A stretch of 64,000 nt of DNA from Neodiprion pinetum. Lineage: Eukaryota > Arthropoda > Insecta > Hymenoptera > Diprionidae. The notes beneath the pieces were generated by a model, which ran no database searches, was not told the DNA's origin, and saw only the letters and a list, made by a program, of their open reading frames with translations. The stretch lies in the NCBI RefSeq assembly GCF_021155775.2, contig NC_060233.1, positions 7,814,782-7,878,781 on the forward strand, given 5' to 3'. Position 1 is the first letter of the stretch. Every line of letters begins with the position of its first letter. Both the position numbers and the translations under genes were made by a program. Shown one piece after another: positions 12,000 to 21,110 of the stretch.

Positions 12000-14900
12000 A
12001 TGACGGAAAGGTACGTACTTAATTTAATCTGTCGCTTAGATCTGGCAAATATTCAATTATTTCTTGCTGACCTGTACAAAAGTTACAGGCAATTGAATTT
12101 CAGCGGTTTTTGTTATATAAATATAAGTAAATATACCTTAGCATGGGTGACGTGATATTGTTGTAATTTCCGATCCGTTGTATTGCTTCTAAGTTTGCGT
12201 CAATCCAAGAGAAAAGAAAGAATATGACCTAATTTTTTTACCACCTACCAATTTATGAAATGAAAAATAAAAGAAAAATCCTAACTGTCGCATAGTGCAG
12301 GACAGAATCATCTACAAGTGCTCAAAAATTGTGACACACTATCAATTATTTCAATTAAATTCCAAATAGATTCAATAATTATGCGTTTTTCAATTGACTT
12401 CATGAAAACATACGATTTCGTTGAAAGTTCTAAGAAATCAGATCTCTATCAGTTTGTCCTGGTTCCTTACTCATTGTTCATTCCAGAAGTGTCACAAATT
12501 GTACTATATTTTGGAATCAATCACTCTAGTTGACATTCACAATGTCAGCAGGTAACTGTGATGTTTGATCTAAAACTAGCTTGGAGTTAGGCATGGAGGA
12601 ATCAGCGAGCAAGGCAGAAAAGGAGAGTATGGCGAAGACCATCGCTGGAAATGTTAAAGAACAAAAGTTTTGGGTCGTAATTAGGAAGGAACTTGGAGTT
12701 GATCCACCGTTGTACCTGAAGCATCTCCTCACCTGTCTGGGTTTCGATTCAGCGGCCGCTCTGAAAAACCTTTCAAGCGAAGCCTTTCTAGAAATGGAGA
12801 AATTTGCCCAAACTGACATGCTGGGATTGTTAGGCGAAGATGGTTACACAAAATCAGACTTCTTCGGTATCTACAGTAATACACCTGAACAATTCCGCAT
12901 ACTACGAGGACATAGGTTTTGCCTCTTCGAAATTCAGAAGTATATTATAGAAAAGGGGTTGAACCATTTTGCTACGGCCGAACAGGATATTAATGAAAAA
13001 TTAACTAACATCAAAGCAAAAAAAGAAACCAAGGAAACGCTAAAAGCTGTATCGGGAAAAAAATCAGATCCACAGTCACGAAAATCACAGGACTTATTGA
13101 GTGAAGAAGATCAATTATACATGCTCATTAAAAATTGGTTTTCTAAGCAACCAGATGGTGAAGAAACCTTCAAAGATTATTTAGAAAGCCCTAAAAATCG
13201 GTATATAGAGGTATCTGTCAAAGAAGACGTTGACGAAGAAATTACCTATTCGGGGAAAATATCGTGTTGCCTGTGTAAAACTAAAATTACCGCGCATAAA
13301 GCCGAATACGGGAAATCAGTACCGAGGAAAACTCGTTGGGTATGTCAAAATTTTATGAAGCACGTAAAGGAAAAACATTTGACTTTGAACCCTGTGGAAA
13401 ATTCGAAGGAAAATTTATTTCCTCGCAAGCATAACAATAGCAATAAAATTGATACAAAATCGGGTCAGGCGGAAAAAAATACAGCAAATGTTCTCAAAAA
13501 CGTCGTCGCTAACACTACAGCTTTTACTTCTAGTTGTAAAAAGGTTCAACCCGAGGTTCAACCACTTATTACGGATGTATTCGATAAAGGCACCAATGAC
13601 AATGATAACTGGAATACAAATGCTAGTTTGAGCGACAGTATCGCAAACAAGAACCAGAAGCTCGGCCAAAATTTACCAAGAATTATCGAAGACGTGAAAT
13701 TAGTCACACCCGTTGAAATAAGAAGGGATATTATTAAAATTGAAAAAAGCAGGGGAAAAAGGCATATTACTAGAGAAATTGAGAGTGATGACGAAACGGA
13801 AGCGAAACCTACTAAACGGTCGAAAAATCGAATTGAAAGCGATGAAGAACTCGAAGTATCTGCACGTGACAAGCCAAATGATGAATCGGATGTTAGATCA
13901 CAAGCTGTGATAGTTGAAAGTACAAATGATGAGTTACAGGGGGAATTCAACCTCGGAATAATGTAAAAGGGGTTCTTTGTTCCGAGAAAATTCTATCAAC
14001 CCCATTGACTAGTAATACCAAAAATACTAAGACTATAGATACAAAAAGTTCCGACTGTGAAAAAAAAATTAAAAAAGATCTAAGAACTAGAAGTGACAAA
14101 TCCTACCGACAAAGAGTGAAGAGTATTACTACAGAGAGAACGATTCCATATTATTTTCCAACATTGAACGAAATGGAATTGCTGTTGAAATATAATGCAG
14201 AATTAAAGGATTGCGTGAAAAATTTATTAGCACAATCGGCATCGAAAAAATTAACGAAGTCTTGTCCAACAGTCAATGAAAACAGTAAAAGTAACTTGTT
14301 AGTACGAAAATTGATGAGAATTTCTGACAAACAAAGTCAGGCCGAATCTTGCGGGAACAGATACGATTGCACAGTGAAAAAGTTTGCATCGTATATTTTC
14401 ATGATTGGTGGAAGATTGTCGTACGAAACGTTATGCGCGAACTTGCCTCTACCATCCCCCTCATCTGTCAGTCGGTATTTGTTAGAAAACGGACCAGACA
14501 TCATTGAAGGGCAGCTTCGATTGCAGGAATTGAAAAATTACTTAATCAAGGCCGACCTGCCTCTAGTCATATGGGTAAGCGAAGATGCGACGCGTATTAC
14601 TGGCACCGTGCAATATGACCCAAAAACTAACCAATTAATTGGGTTGGTATTACCAACAGATAAAAATGGAATGCCTAAGTGCAAATCTTTCATGGCAACG
14701 TCACCAAAAGTAATGGAAGAAACGATGCAAAATATTCCAATTGCTTCTTTGGCGTACACAATTATGGCACAGCCTTTACAAAAAAATGCGGCGTCATTTT
14801 GTCTGTGCATATTTGGAACCGACAATAAATTCACAGCCGAACACGTGCTTAACAGATTCCAATTTATTTACGAACAATGTCAGCAATTCGGAATAAGAGT

Positions 14901-17542
14901 ATTAGGATTTTCTTCGGATGGTGATCCAAGATTGTTAAAAGCGATGAGGATTGAAAGCCAAATAGGTATTTCGAATCTTGATTTACTCTTTGGTAAAGAA
15001 AATTGGACATGGTTCAACAGTGAATTTTGCAGTGAGTACTTTGTTTGCCAGGATACTGTACACATTGGTACAAAGCTAAGAAATCGCTTCATCAAAAACT
15101 CAATTGTTCTGCCGATGGGAAACAATATAGCGACTGTTAGTCACCTGAAACTATTGATACAGTCACAATCTAAAGACAAACACCAGATAACTTATTCTGA
15201 CTTGGACCCAAAGGATAAAATGAATTTCCCTTCTGTTCAAAAAATATGTCAAGAAAATGTCAGAAAATTACTCAATGATACAGTACCTGGCAGCGAAGGA
15301 ACATGTCAGTATTTGAAAATACTACATAACACCGTAGTTTCATACATCGATTCTGAATTAACGCCGTTGGAAAGAATATTTAGCATCTGGTATTCTGTGT
15401 TTTGTTTAAGGATGTGGCGTGCATGGATTTCGGCAAATGACAGTTACACTTTGGGCAAAAATTTTATAACTTCCAACTGTTACACATGCATTGAAATAAA
15501 TGCTCATACGCTTATTGACGTCATCATACGCCTGAGAGATTCGGACCAACCAGAACTCTTCCTGCCATCTTTATATAGTAGTCAACCATGTGAAAGCTTT
15601 TTCCGACAAGTCCGTTCAATGTCATCCACGTACTCGACTATTGTCAACTGCAGCATGATGGACATCATTCATCGTCTCAATAGAATTCAAGTACAAAATG
15701 AAATCATCATCGAAGAGTCAGAAAATATTATATTTCCAAGATTTAGGGAGAGAAAAAGTGTAATCAATGTCAACACATATCCACTACCTTCTAATCAAGA
15801 AATACAGAAAACCGTTGAAGACGCGAAATGTCGAGCTATTGAAGATCTCGGGAACCTTGGTATATTTTTCAACAATATCTTATGTACACTGCCTTTTTCT
15901 GCAAAGTCTATTCAACTAGACTCAGACGACGAATCTGACAGCGAAGAAATCAGCGAGGAAACGGAGAGCGCAAATGAAGACACTATATCTGCAGAACTTG
16001 AACATGATATGATTACGTTGCAGTCTGTAACAGGAACTTTGGAACTCAAAAATTACTCCACCCAAACAGTTCAACTAAATGAAACGAGTCCATTTGCAGT
16101 CGTGCGTGATTCGTCGCAAGCCGAATACGTCGTTAGAAAATCGTCCATTTGTTGGCTGCTTAATAAAACCAAGCACCGTTTAAGTAGCGACAGACTTCAG
16201 AGAGTACGAGAAATCGAACTGCCGCATTTGTCCAAGAAGGTACTTATTAGCTTGATATTAACTCTTCCTAAATAAGTAATGAATATCTTTCCTTATGACC
16301 CAGACTCATTAAAATACTGCGGAAAATGTCCTACCTACACCTAGAAAAAAAATATAATGCAGCATTATTCTATGGTAAATGTATAACCCCAACGAATAGA
16401 GTTGTATAATTTATGCGGCAATTGGTTGAGATTCTAAATTTTTAGGAGGTTGAAGTTCGTAACGTTAACGAGACGATACAATTTGAAGAAAATCGCCATT
16501 TTGCAACTTTAGAATTTTTTAGAAATGCAGTAATCAATAAATAGTGGCTTGAATCAAGCAAAGTCAACCCACATCAGAACTACAGCCTCTGTAAAGCAAT
16601 TACGAAGTTGAAAAACATAGTTTTTTTTCAAATAATGTGTCGTTACGTTAACGTTACGAACTTCAACCTCATAAATTTTTTAGATTCCATCATTGGCACA
16701 TCCTGTCGTTGTGATGACTACAAAAAGTGTTAATTTTCAACTTCTTGGTTCTCCGTATAATGTTATTGTTTTTCTAGGAATCAGCTACTAGATCAAATAC
16801 TGTCGAAGAGAATCCGGAAATAAGTATAGGGACATGGATGCTTTTTAGAGAAGACACTGAGGCAGAAACGAAATACAGAGTAGGCCTTGTTCTTGGATTC
16901 GTCTATCTAACTGGAAAAACAGACCCACAAAGAGAATACTCCAGATTAAGCGCTGACGTCAATAATGAAAGTATTGGCGTACTATGTACCTGGTATAGAT
17001 TAATAAGTTCTAGTCTCCGTCCGGCACCAGTGGGGTCACATGATTACAAATGCATTTCTGGATATATGCGAACTTTACCAACACCACAGATAGTTGATGG
17101 GCATATTTTTTATTCGGATTTAGTTTTGAAACTAATCCTCGAGATTATTCCTACAACTTCACTCCAAGGTAATACTGCTGTGAAAAAATTTCATTTGAAA
17201 TCATTGCACGTCTGGTTACAACGTTTTGAATTTTCAGGTAAAGATGCAAATATCGGAAATTTTGTGCTGATCGAATTTCTCACCAAAAAAACCAAAAAAT
17301 ACTACATCGGCGTTGTTAAAAGTATCCAATCAAGAGACAGAGATTGCGAGGAAGATTATGAAGTCAAATTCATGCGAAAAGTGACGAATTCGTCGAGCTC
17401 CATATTCGTTTTTCCAGATGTGGACGATACAAGTTATGTAACAGGAGATCAAATAAAGCTAATTCTGAGCAACCCGAAAATTGACCGAAGACGTCATCAT
17501 GTATTCAGTGATTCTGATTTGTTAGAGTACGCTGTGATTTAA
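12000..17542 (+). CDS. transposase-like protein of the 6.6-kb element (four-exon model, about 1,461 aa)
   Basis: Proposed model: exon 1 12000-12010 (ATG, donor AAAG|GTACGT), exon 2 12580-13962, exon 3 14013-16239 (donor AAG|GTACTT), exon 4 16778-17542 (acceptor TTTTTCTAG, stop TAA). The exons total 4,386 nt, an exact multiple of three with no internal stop, which supports the joins. The product should act in the nucleus, binding the element ends and catalysing its excision and insertion. Visible parts: helical N-terminus, BED-like zinc finger, charged linker, RNase-H-like core with candidate D/D/E residues, acidic patch, C-terminal domain. Weakest joins: intron 1, whose acceptor has a poor pyrimidine tract (a simpler start is ATG 12593), and the 50-bp intron 13963-14012, which could instead be a frameshift. 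No name is assigned. Confidence 0.65.
12593..13966 (+). CDS. first open block: N-terminal and zinc-finger part of the transposase
   Basis: Open frame of 457 codons from ATG 12593. Residues about 15-120 form an amphipathic, Leu/Phe-rich region (FWVVIRKELGV, LLTCLGF, FLEMEKFAQ, LRGHRFCLFEIQKYI), helical and perhaps for oligomerisation. A zinc finger follows: C225-x2-C228, then W249, C251, H257 and H262, with the order C-C-W-H-H typical of BED-type fingers that bind DNA in transposases. The last 180 residues are charged and low in hydrophobics (DDETE, KPTKRSKNR, DEELE), likely a disordered linker with nuclear-localisation signals. The frame ends at TAA 13964-13966, but GT at 13963 is a plausible splice donor leading in frame into the next block, so this stop may never be translated. 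An upstream in-frame TGA at 12566-12568 shows the unspliced frame cannot begin earlier. Confidence 0.75.
   Translation: MEESASKAEKESMAKTIAGNVKEQKFWVVIRKELGVDPPLYLKHLLTCLGFDSAAALKNLSSEAFLEMEKFAQTDMLGLLGEDGYTKSDFFGIYSNTPEQFRILRGHRFCLFEIQKYIIEKGLNHFATAEQDINEKLTNIKAKKETKETLKAVSGKKSDPQSRKSQDLLSEEDQLYMLIKNWFSKQPDGEETFKDYLESPKNRYIEVSVKEDVDEEITYSGKISCCLCKTKITAHKAEYGKSVPRKTRWVCQNFMKHVKEKHLTLNPVENSKENLFPRKHNNSNKIDTKSGQAEKNTANVLKNVVANTTAFTSSCKKVQPEVQPLITDVFDKGTNDNDNWNTNASLSDSIANKNQKLGQNLPRIIEDVKLVTPVEIRRDIIKIEKSRGKRHITREIESDDETEAKPTKRSKNRIESDEELEVSARDKPNDESDVRSQAVIVESTNDELQGEFNLGIM
14013..16275 (+). CDS. second open block: catalytic core of the transposase
   Basis: Frame open from 13930, with no ATG near its start, so it needs splicing or frameshifting from the first block. 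It has a helix-turn-helix-like stretch ending LPLPSPSSVSRYL near 14450-14480, reminiscent of P-element-type transposases. The core then shows candidate catalytic acids: SEDATRI (D at 14584), GFSSDGDPRLLKAM (D at 14917 and 14923) and CESFFRQVRSM (E at 15592). Spacing is about 111 and 225 codons, which would mean an insertion between the second and third residue, as in hAT and P enzymes. An acidic run (DSDDESDSEEISEE) lies near 15920-15960. The unspliced frame stops at 16275, but the donor at 16240 falls on a codon boundary and matches the phase of the next exon. The catalytic roles are inferred from pattern, not from an alignment. Confidence 0.75.
16240..16777 (+). other. last intron of the transposase gene
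   Basis: Phase-0 intron of 538 bp: donor AAGAAG|GTACTT, acceptor TGTTTTTCTAG|G. It holds the nested MITE at 16446-16670; without that insert and its duplication it would be about 300 bp. Confidence 0.7.
16446..16670. mobile_element. nested MITE with 25-bp perfect inverted repeats
   Basis: The 25 bases at 16446-16470 (starting GAGGTTGAAG, ending GTTAACG) are the exact reverse complement of 16646-16670. Flanks are TAAATTTTTA at 16435-16444 and TAAATTTTTTA at 16672-16682, probably a 9-10 bp duplication with one T slipped. Total 225 bp, no coding capacity. A 9-10 bp duplication is usual for Mutator-like elements. It must be younger than the intron it sits in. Confidence 0.8.
16778..17542 (+). 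CDS. third open block: C-terminal domain of the transposase
   Basis: Exon of 765 nt, opening directly after a good acceptor and continuing the frame of the core. It begins ESATRSNTVEENPEIS, followed by a globular region: IGTWMLFRED, YRVGLVLGFVYLTGKT, then REYSRLSADV, a short Pro-rich stretch, YKCISGYMRTLP, and a second half rich in beta-type segments (NFVLIEFLTKKTKKYYIGVV, YEVKFMRKV, FVFPDVDD). The LIEFL-KKYYIGVV-YEVKFM pattern looks like a small five-strand barrel of Tudor/chromo-shadow/PWWP style, which could read chromatin or nucleic acid; this is inference from strand pattern only. The segment ends LLEYAVI before TAA. It is too short to be an independent transposase, and the matched splice phase ties it to the core. 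Confidence 0.7.
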   Translation, partial: ESATRSNTVEENPEISIGTWMLFREDTEAETKYRVGLVLGFVYLTGKTDPQREYSRLSADVNNESIGVLCTWYRLISSSLRPAPVGSHDYKCISGYMRTLPTPQIVDGHIFYSDLVLKLILEIIPTTSLQGNTAVKKFHLKSLHVWLQRFEFSGKDANIGNFVLIEFLTKKTKKYYIGVVKSIQSRDRDCEEDYEVKFMRKVTNSSSSIFVFPDVDDTSYVTGDQIKLILSNPKIDRRRHHVFSDSDLLEYAVI

Positions 17543-17755
17543 AAGTTAATTGAAGATCGTCTCAATTGCTAAAAAATATATATAATTATGTATCGTTAAC
17601 CTCTCCAGAGTACTATTAGCATAAATATACAGAGAATATTATTATAATATATAAATTATGGTTGCGTTGAATTATTCTTTACTATATTTAAAGGTTGATT
17701 TGCAAATTTTATTATGAAATTTAGAGGGTAAAAGAGGTTATAAAAAAATAGTTGC

Positions 17756-17761
17756 AATAAA
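17756..17761 (+). terminator. candidate polyadenylation signal
   Basis: AATAAA, 214 bp after the transposase stop codon, in AT-rich sequence and still inside the element. Other near-matches exist nearby, so the choice is tentative. Confidence 0.4.
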
Positions 17762-17887
17762 CTATTTAATGTAATTCAAGCAAGACTTCAGGGATGCAAT
17801 TAATGACAGTGAGACAAAAACCATTGTTAATAGGTATACTGAGAAATACTCATCTTACAGTAATATAATGTGTATCTATATAAATAT

Positions 17888-18140
17888 ATAATAGTCATGT
17901 AATAGTCTTGTAATAGTTGTATAATTAGTATGCAATAGTCATGCAATGGTCATGTAATTCATGTAATACTATGTGTAATACATATGCAATACGTATGTAA
18001 TACTTGTGCACTATCTGTGGAATACGTGCAATACTTATGGGATACTTATGCAATACATGCAATACTATTGTAATCCCTATGCCATACATGTAATACCAGT
18101 GTAATAACTATGTAATATGTGAAATACATATGCAATGGTG
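17888..18140 (+). repeat. right subterminal array of TGYAATA motifs
   Basis: About twenty copies of ATGTAATA/ATGCAATAC-like units, in the same plus orientation as the left array rather than inverted. Spacing is mostly 9-12 bp. Confidence 0.85.
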
Positions 18141-18164
18141 TCATACTTGGGACAGTCATTATGA

Positions 18165-18181
18165 GAGTGGTAAGCCCCTCG
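18165..18181 (-). repeat. right terminal inverted repeat, 17 bp
   Basis: Plus strand GAGTGGTAAGCCCCTCG, the reverse complement of CGAGGGGCTTACCACTC. Confidence 0.85.
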
Positions 18182-18189
18182 GTCGTAGG
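18182..18189 (+). repeat. target-site duplication, right copy
   Basis: GTCGTAGG, identical to 11559-11566. Confidence 0.85.
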
Positions 18190-18496
18190 TGTAAGGATAT
18201 GCATGAAATTTTTTCATTCAAACACCGAATTGTTATTCAAACAATAAATCGCCGGGCAAAGGCGCTCGGGTTTCACGTCTCCAGCTTTTCCGAGTTGCCT
18301 CCGCAACACAACTCGAAAGGGTGAAAGAGAGAGAAATCGCAATGAAAAAGAACTTGAACGATCAATTAGTAGCGTTGAAAAACGCCCTCAAGAACTCCCT
18401 CACGTTGCGGGAAGTAGAGCTGTATTTGTCGCGTGAATGAATAATAAACGTCTGACGGATATGCGGGGGTGGTATAGGGTGGAAAAGGGGGGAATT
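18190..18496. other. non-coding stretch
   Basis: No supported gene between the transposon edge and the G-tract. Confidence 0.5.
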
Positions 18497-18521
18497 GGGG
18501 GGGGGGGGGGGGGGGGGGGGG
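18497..18521 (+). repeat. 25-G homopolymer
   Basis: An uninterrupted run of about 25 G, able to form G-quadruplex. Its length may be misassembled. Confidence 0.9.
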
Positions 18522-18525
18522 CGTC

Positions 18526-18656
18526 AGCGTCGCGACGCCGAGAGACTCGCCGCGTTTCGTCCGTCATTGACACGCGAGGCATCGTCGAGTTCGCCTGGAC
18601 GCGGCCTCCGTCTCCCGGCATTCTTAATCCACGTGCCGCAAGCGTCGCGACGCCGA
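18526..18656 (+). repeat. CpG-rich block with 16-bp direct repeat
   Basis: AGCGTCGCGACGCCGA occurs at 18526-18541 and 18641-18656. The repeat contains the palindrome CGTCGCGACG. The block is strongly CpG-rich compared with its surroundings and may be a promoter or 5' non-coding exon; no start codon or donor pair was convincing. Confidence 0.6.
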
Positions 18657-19353
18657 CGTCCGATCCTCCGGATCTTATCGAGAGGTACAAAGATTTCGTA
18701 AAAACTCGCCGCACGTGAGCTTGCGCCCCGATACTCGACGAGGGGTGAAAATCGGGAAAGAGTTGAAAATCGAGACCGTTCAGTCTCGGAGGAAACGCGA
18801 GACTGCGAAGACGTTGTTCGACGACGTCGACGATGGGGGGTTTTTTTTTTTTTTTTCTTTTCTTTTTTTGTTTTTTTTTTTTTTTTTGTTTCTACTCTAC
18901 GAAAAGGTCACGTTCTTACAGCGGGGAGGGGGAAATTTCAAGGCGATCAACAGATGCGTGTAATCAGTGAAGAGTTTCCAGTTGTGCGGTTGTGTTTTTG
19001 TGATTTTTCATTGTTTCGGTAAGGTTACAACGATTCGGTATTCGGCATTCTGAGAACAAGGTGAGTGCGCGAGTGATACCGACGAATCGGAACACCTGCC
19101 GATAATAATACACAACGTGACGTAACGCGATATTGATTGACGAATATTTCGGTGACCGCGACGCGACGCGATTCAAGTGACTTTGATTATTTCTACTTCA
19201 ATCAACGGTCGGACGATTGTTACGTGTGTACGGTTTTTTTCTGACGATTTTTATAATCAACCCGTTGCCGTGACGTGAGAGACGAAATTGTACATCGAGG
19301 GTCGGAGGATTTGCCGAAACTTTCTTTCATCCCGTTCGTGTCGTCAATTGATA
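18657..19353. other. non-coding stretch, GC-moderate
   Basis: Continues the CpG-rich block to about 18830, then a T-rich run (18841-18892), then ordinary sequence. No supported coding exon. Confidence 0.5.
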
Positions 19354-19935
19354 ACACAGGCCTGCGAAATATAACTTCCAATTTCCTCACTTTTTTTTTT
19401 TTTAGGTATTTTGGTACGTTGAAGTAAAATATAGCGCTAGTTGTTTTTTACAGCGTATAGAGATTTATTTTTAAGCAAGATATGCAGAATTACAGATCTT
19501 TTAACAATTTTTACGAAACAATAAAATACAACGAGTATAAAACTGAATGTCTGGTTATAAAATGAACAGCGTTAGTTTTGTAACAAGACTTGAGATGAAT
19601 GAAAAAGACTTGTAATATCTTTTTCTACTTTCTTCGAAACTTCTGTTAAACATTTTTCTCTTGTACTTACGTAGCTCGAGAATATGCTTAAAATCACCAT
19701 AAACAACAACTAGTGAGGGTAGATGAATATTTAAATATCAAAACTACCATTAATACGTATAATTAACACAGAAATTTAAAATTTAACTCCAGTAGTACTG
19801 AGAAAGCAGAAAGAAACAATTCTCAGAAAATCTAAGTGATGGAATTTTTTAAATATTTTTTTAACGGATTCGTACCTAACACCTAGCGAAATTACTACTC
19901 AGTTTTGTCGTGGGAAAATCATCGCAGGCCTGTGT
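19354..19935. mobile_element. 582-bp element with 14-bp inverted ends
   Basis: ACACAGGCCTGCGA at 19354-19367 is the exact reverse complement of 19922-19935. The interior is AT-rich with no open frame of note. No identical flanking duplication was seen, so its class is open; the length and ends fit a non-autonomous DNA transposon. Confidence 0.6.
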
Positions 19936-20741
19936 GATTGAAGATGATTTATTACAGTCCTCTTTTAATTCTTATCTTCAATCAAGCTTCCACCGCTGAA
20001 CCGATTTGTCCGTTATTTTCAAAACACACGTGCCTAAAAATTTGTCCCAATTTTCGACTATCATAGCTACGTTGATGTTACAGAGTTCGAAGATTCGAGC
20101 AACGGACAAATCAACTCACGCCCGTTATTCAATACGCCTTCGGTTATTATCATCTCCCGGGAGATCGATCTTCCTGTACCCCGAATTCTCTCTGGATGCG
20201 TGCAGATGCATCAATTCCGCTTCACCTCAATCCGTCGGTCTGTTGGTTTTATGTCTGAATTCCGTGCGGCGGAAACTACTTCCTCGGATCGTTAGAAAGA
20301 TTCCCATTCGTACCTCAACTTCTCTTATATAGGTTTACTCCCAAGAGTTTCTTCGCCTTTTGTTTTTCCTCCTCTCCGTTCCTTTCTCTGCAGCTTGCAC
20401 GCAACTCGATTGTATTCTCCTGCGCGTAGATCGAACATGTCTGTGGTACGAATTCGTTTCCACGTTTACCCAATTCGATCGATCGACATTTTTCCACCTT
20501 CTTCGGCGCGATAACAGAATTAACAAGCACCTTTAGAACAGACGTTAGCCAGTCCTCGAACTTCCCGTTCTCGCACTGCGGGTTCCAAGTTCATAGAGAA
20601 AAATAAAGAACAATAACCAATTCGAATTTCGAACTACAAATTCAGATGCGTGATTAACGATTTTAAAGCCCTCGAACATTGTATTACGTGAAAACATGAC
20701 GATTTCTTTTATTTTTTACCAGTGTAATACATCCATCATTA
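19936..20741. other. non-coding stretch
   Basis: Short overlapping frames on both strands near 20006-20530, none with recognisable features. Confidence 0.5.
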
Positions 20742-21110
20742 CAAATGTTGGAAGTCTGACCTTGGATTCGTTATCGCTGATTCAAAAAACCTCCGCCTAT
20801 CAATTTTCACCGAAATCGGAATATTTTTAGATTTTTTTCCACCACGTTGGATCGCCATTTTCGAGTTGGCAACCTGACTTCAGATTCGTGGTCAGCCACC
20901 CAACTAACCGACGAGTACCAATTTTCATCAATATCCAAATGTTTTTAGGTTTTTTTTTCGGATTATCGAATACGCCAGATTTAAATTTCGCAAATCTGAG
21001 CTTAGATTCGCGATTAACGACGCAAAAAACCTAACGGTACCAAATTTCATTCCAATCCATTCAACCACTCTCGAGATATCGTCATTTTTATTTGACATTT
21101 TGGAATTTTG
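20742..21110 (+). repeat. tandem diverged repeat, about three units of roughly 120 bp
   Basis: Each unit starts with a TYAGATTCGYGRTYARCGA-like block, then AAAACCT, then ACCAATTTTCAT. Units begin near 20760, 20880 and 21000. Related blocks (CAGATTCGTAATCAGCGA) recur at 27695-27840, and looser ones near 35145-35290, so it is a dispersed family. Confidence 0.6.

Larger units (their letters stand above)
11567..18181 (+). mobile_element. intact-looking 6.6-kb DNA transposon
   Basis: A complete cut-and-paste type element of 6,615 bp. Its ends are inverted copies of CGAGGGGYTTAYCACTC (11567-11583 and 18165-18181; two transitions between the copies), flanked by the same 8-bp duplication. Inside each end lies an array of TGYAATA motifs (about 11584-11850 and 17888-18140). 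A shared TTGGGACAG occurs in direct orientation at 11592-11600 and 18148-18156. The interior encodes one plus-strand transposase-like gene, 12000-17542, readable without a stop when spliced. A MITE is nested at 16446-16670. The 8-bp duplication is what hAT, P and some other superfamilies make; the terminal sequence matches none I know with certainty. Sharp ends plus an open gene suggest recent insertion. Confidence 0.85.

Noticed and set aside
12542..12579. ATGTCAGCAG|GTAACT as an alternative first exon
   Set aside because: The intron to the next usable acceptor would be only 28 bp, and joining at 12551 gives an immediate stop.
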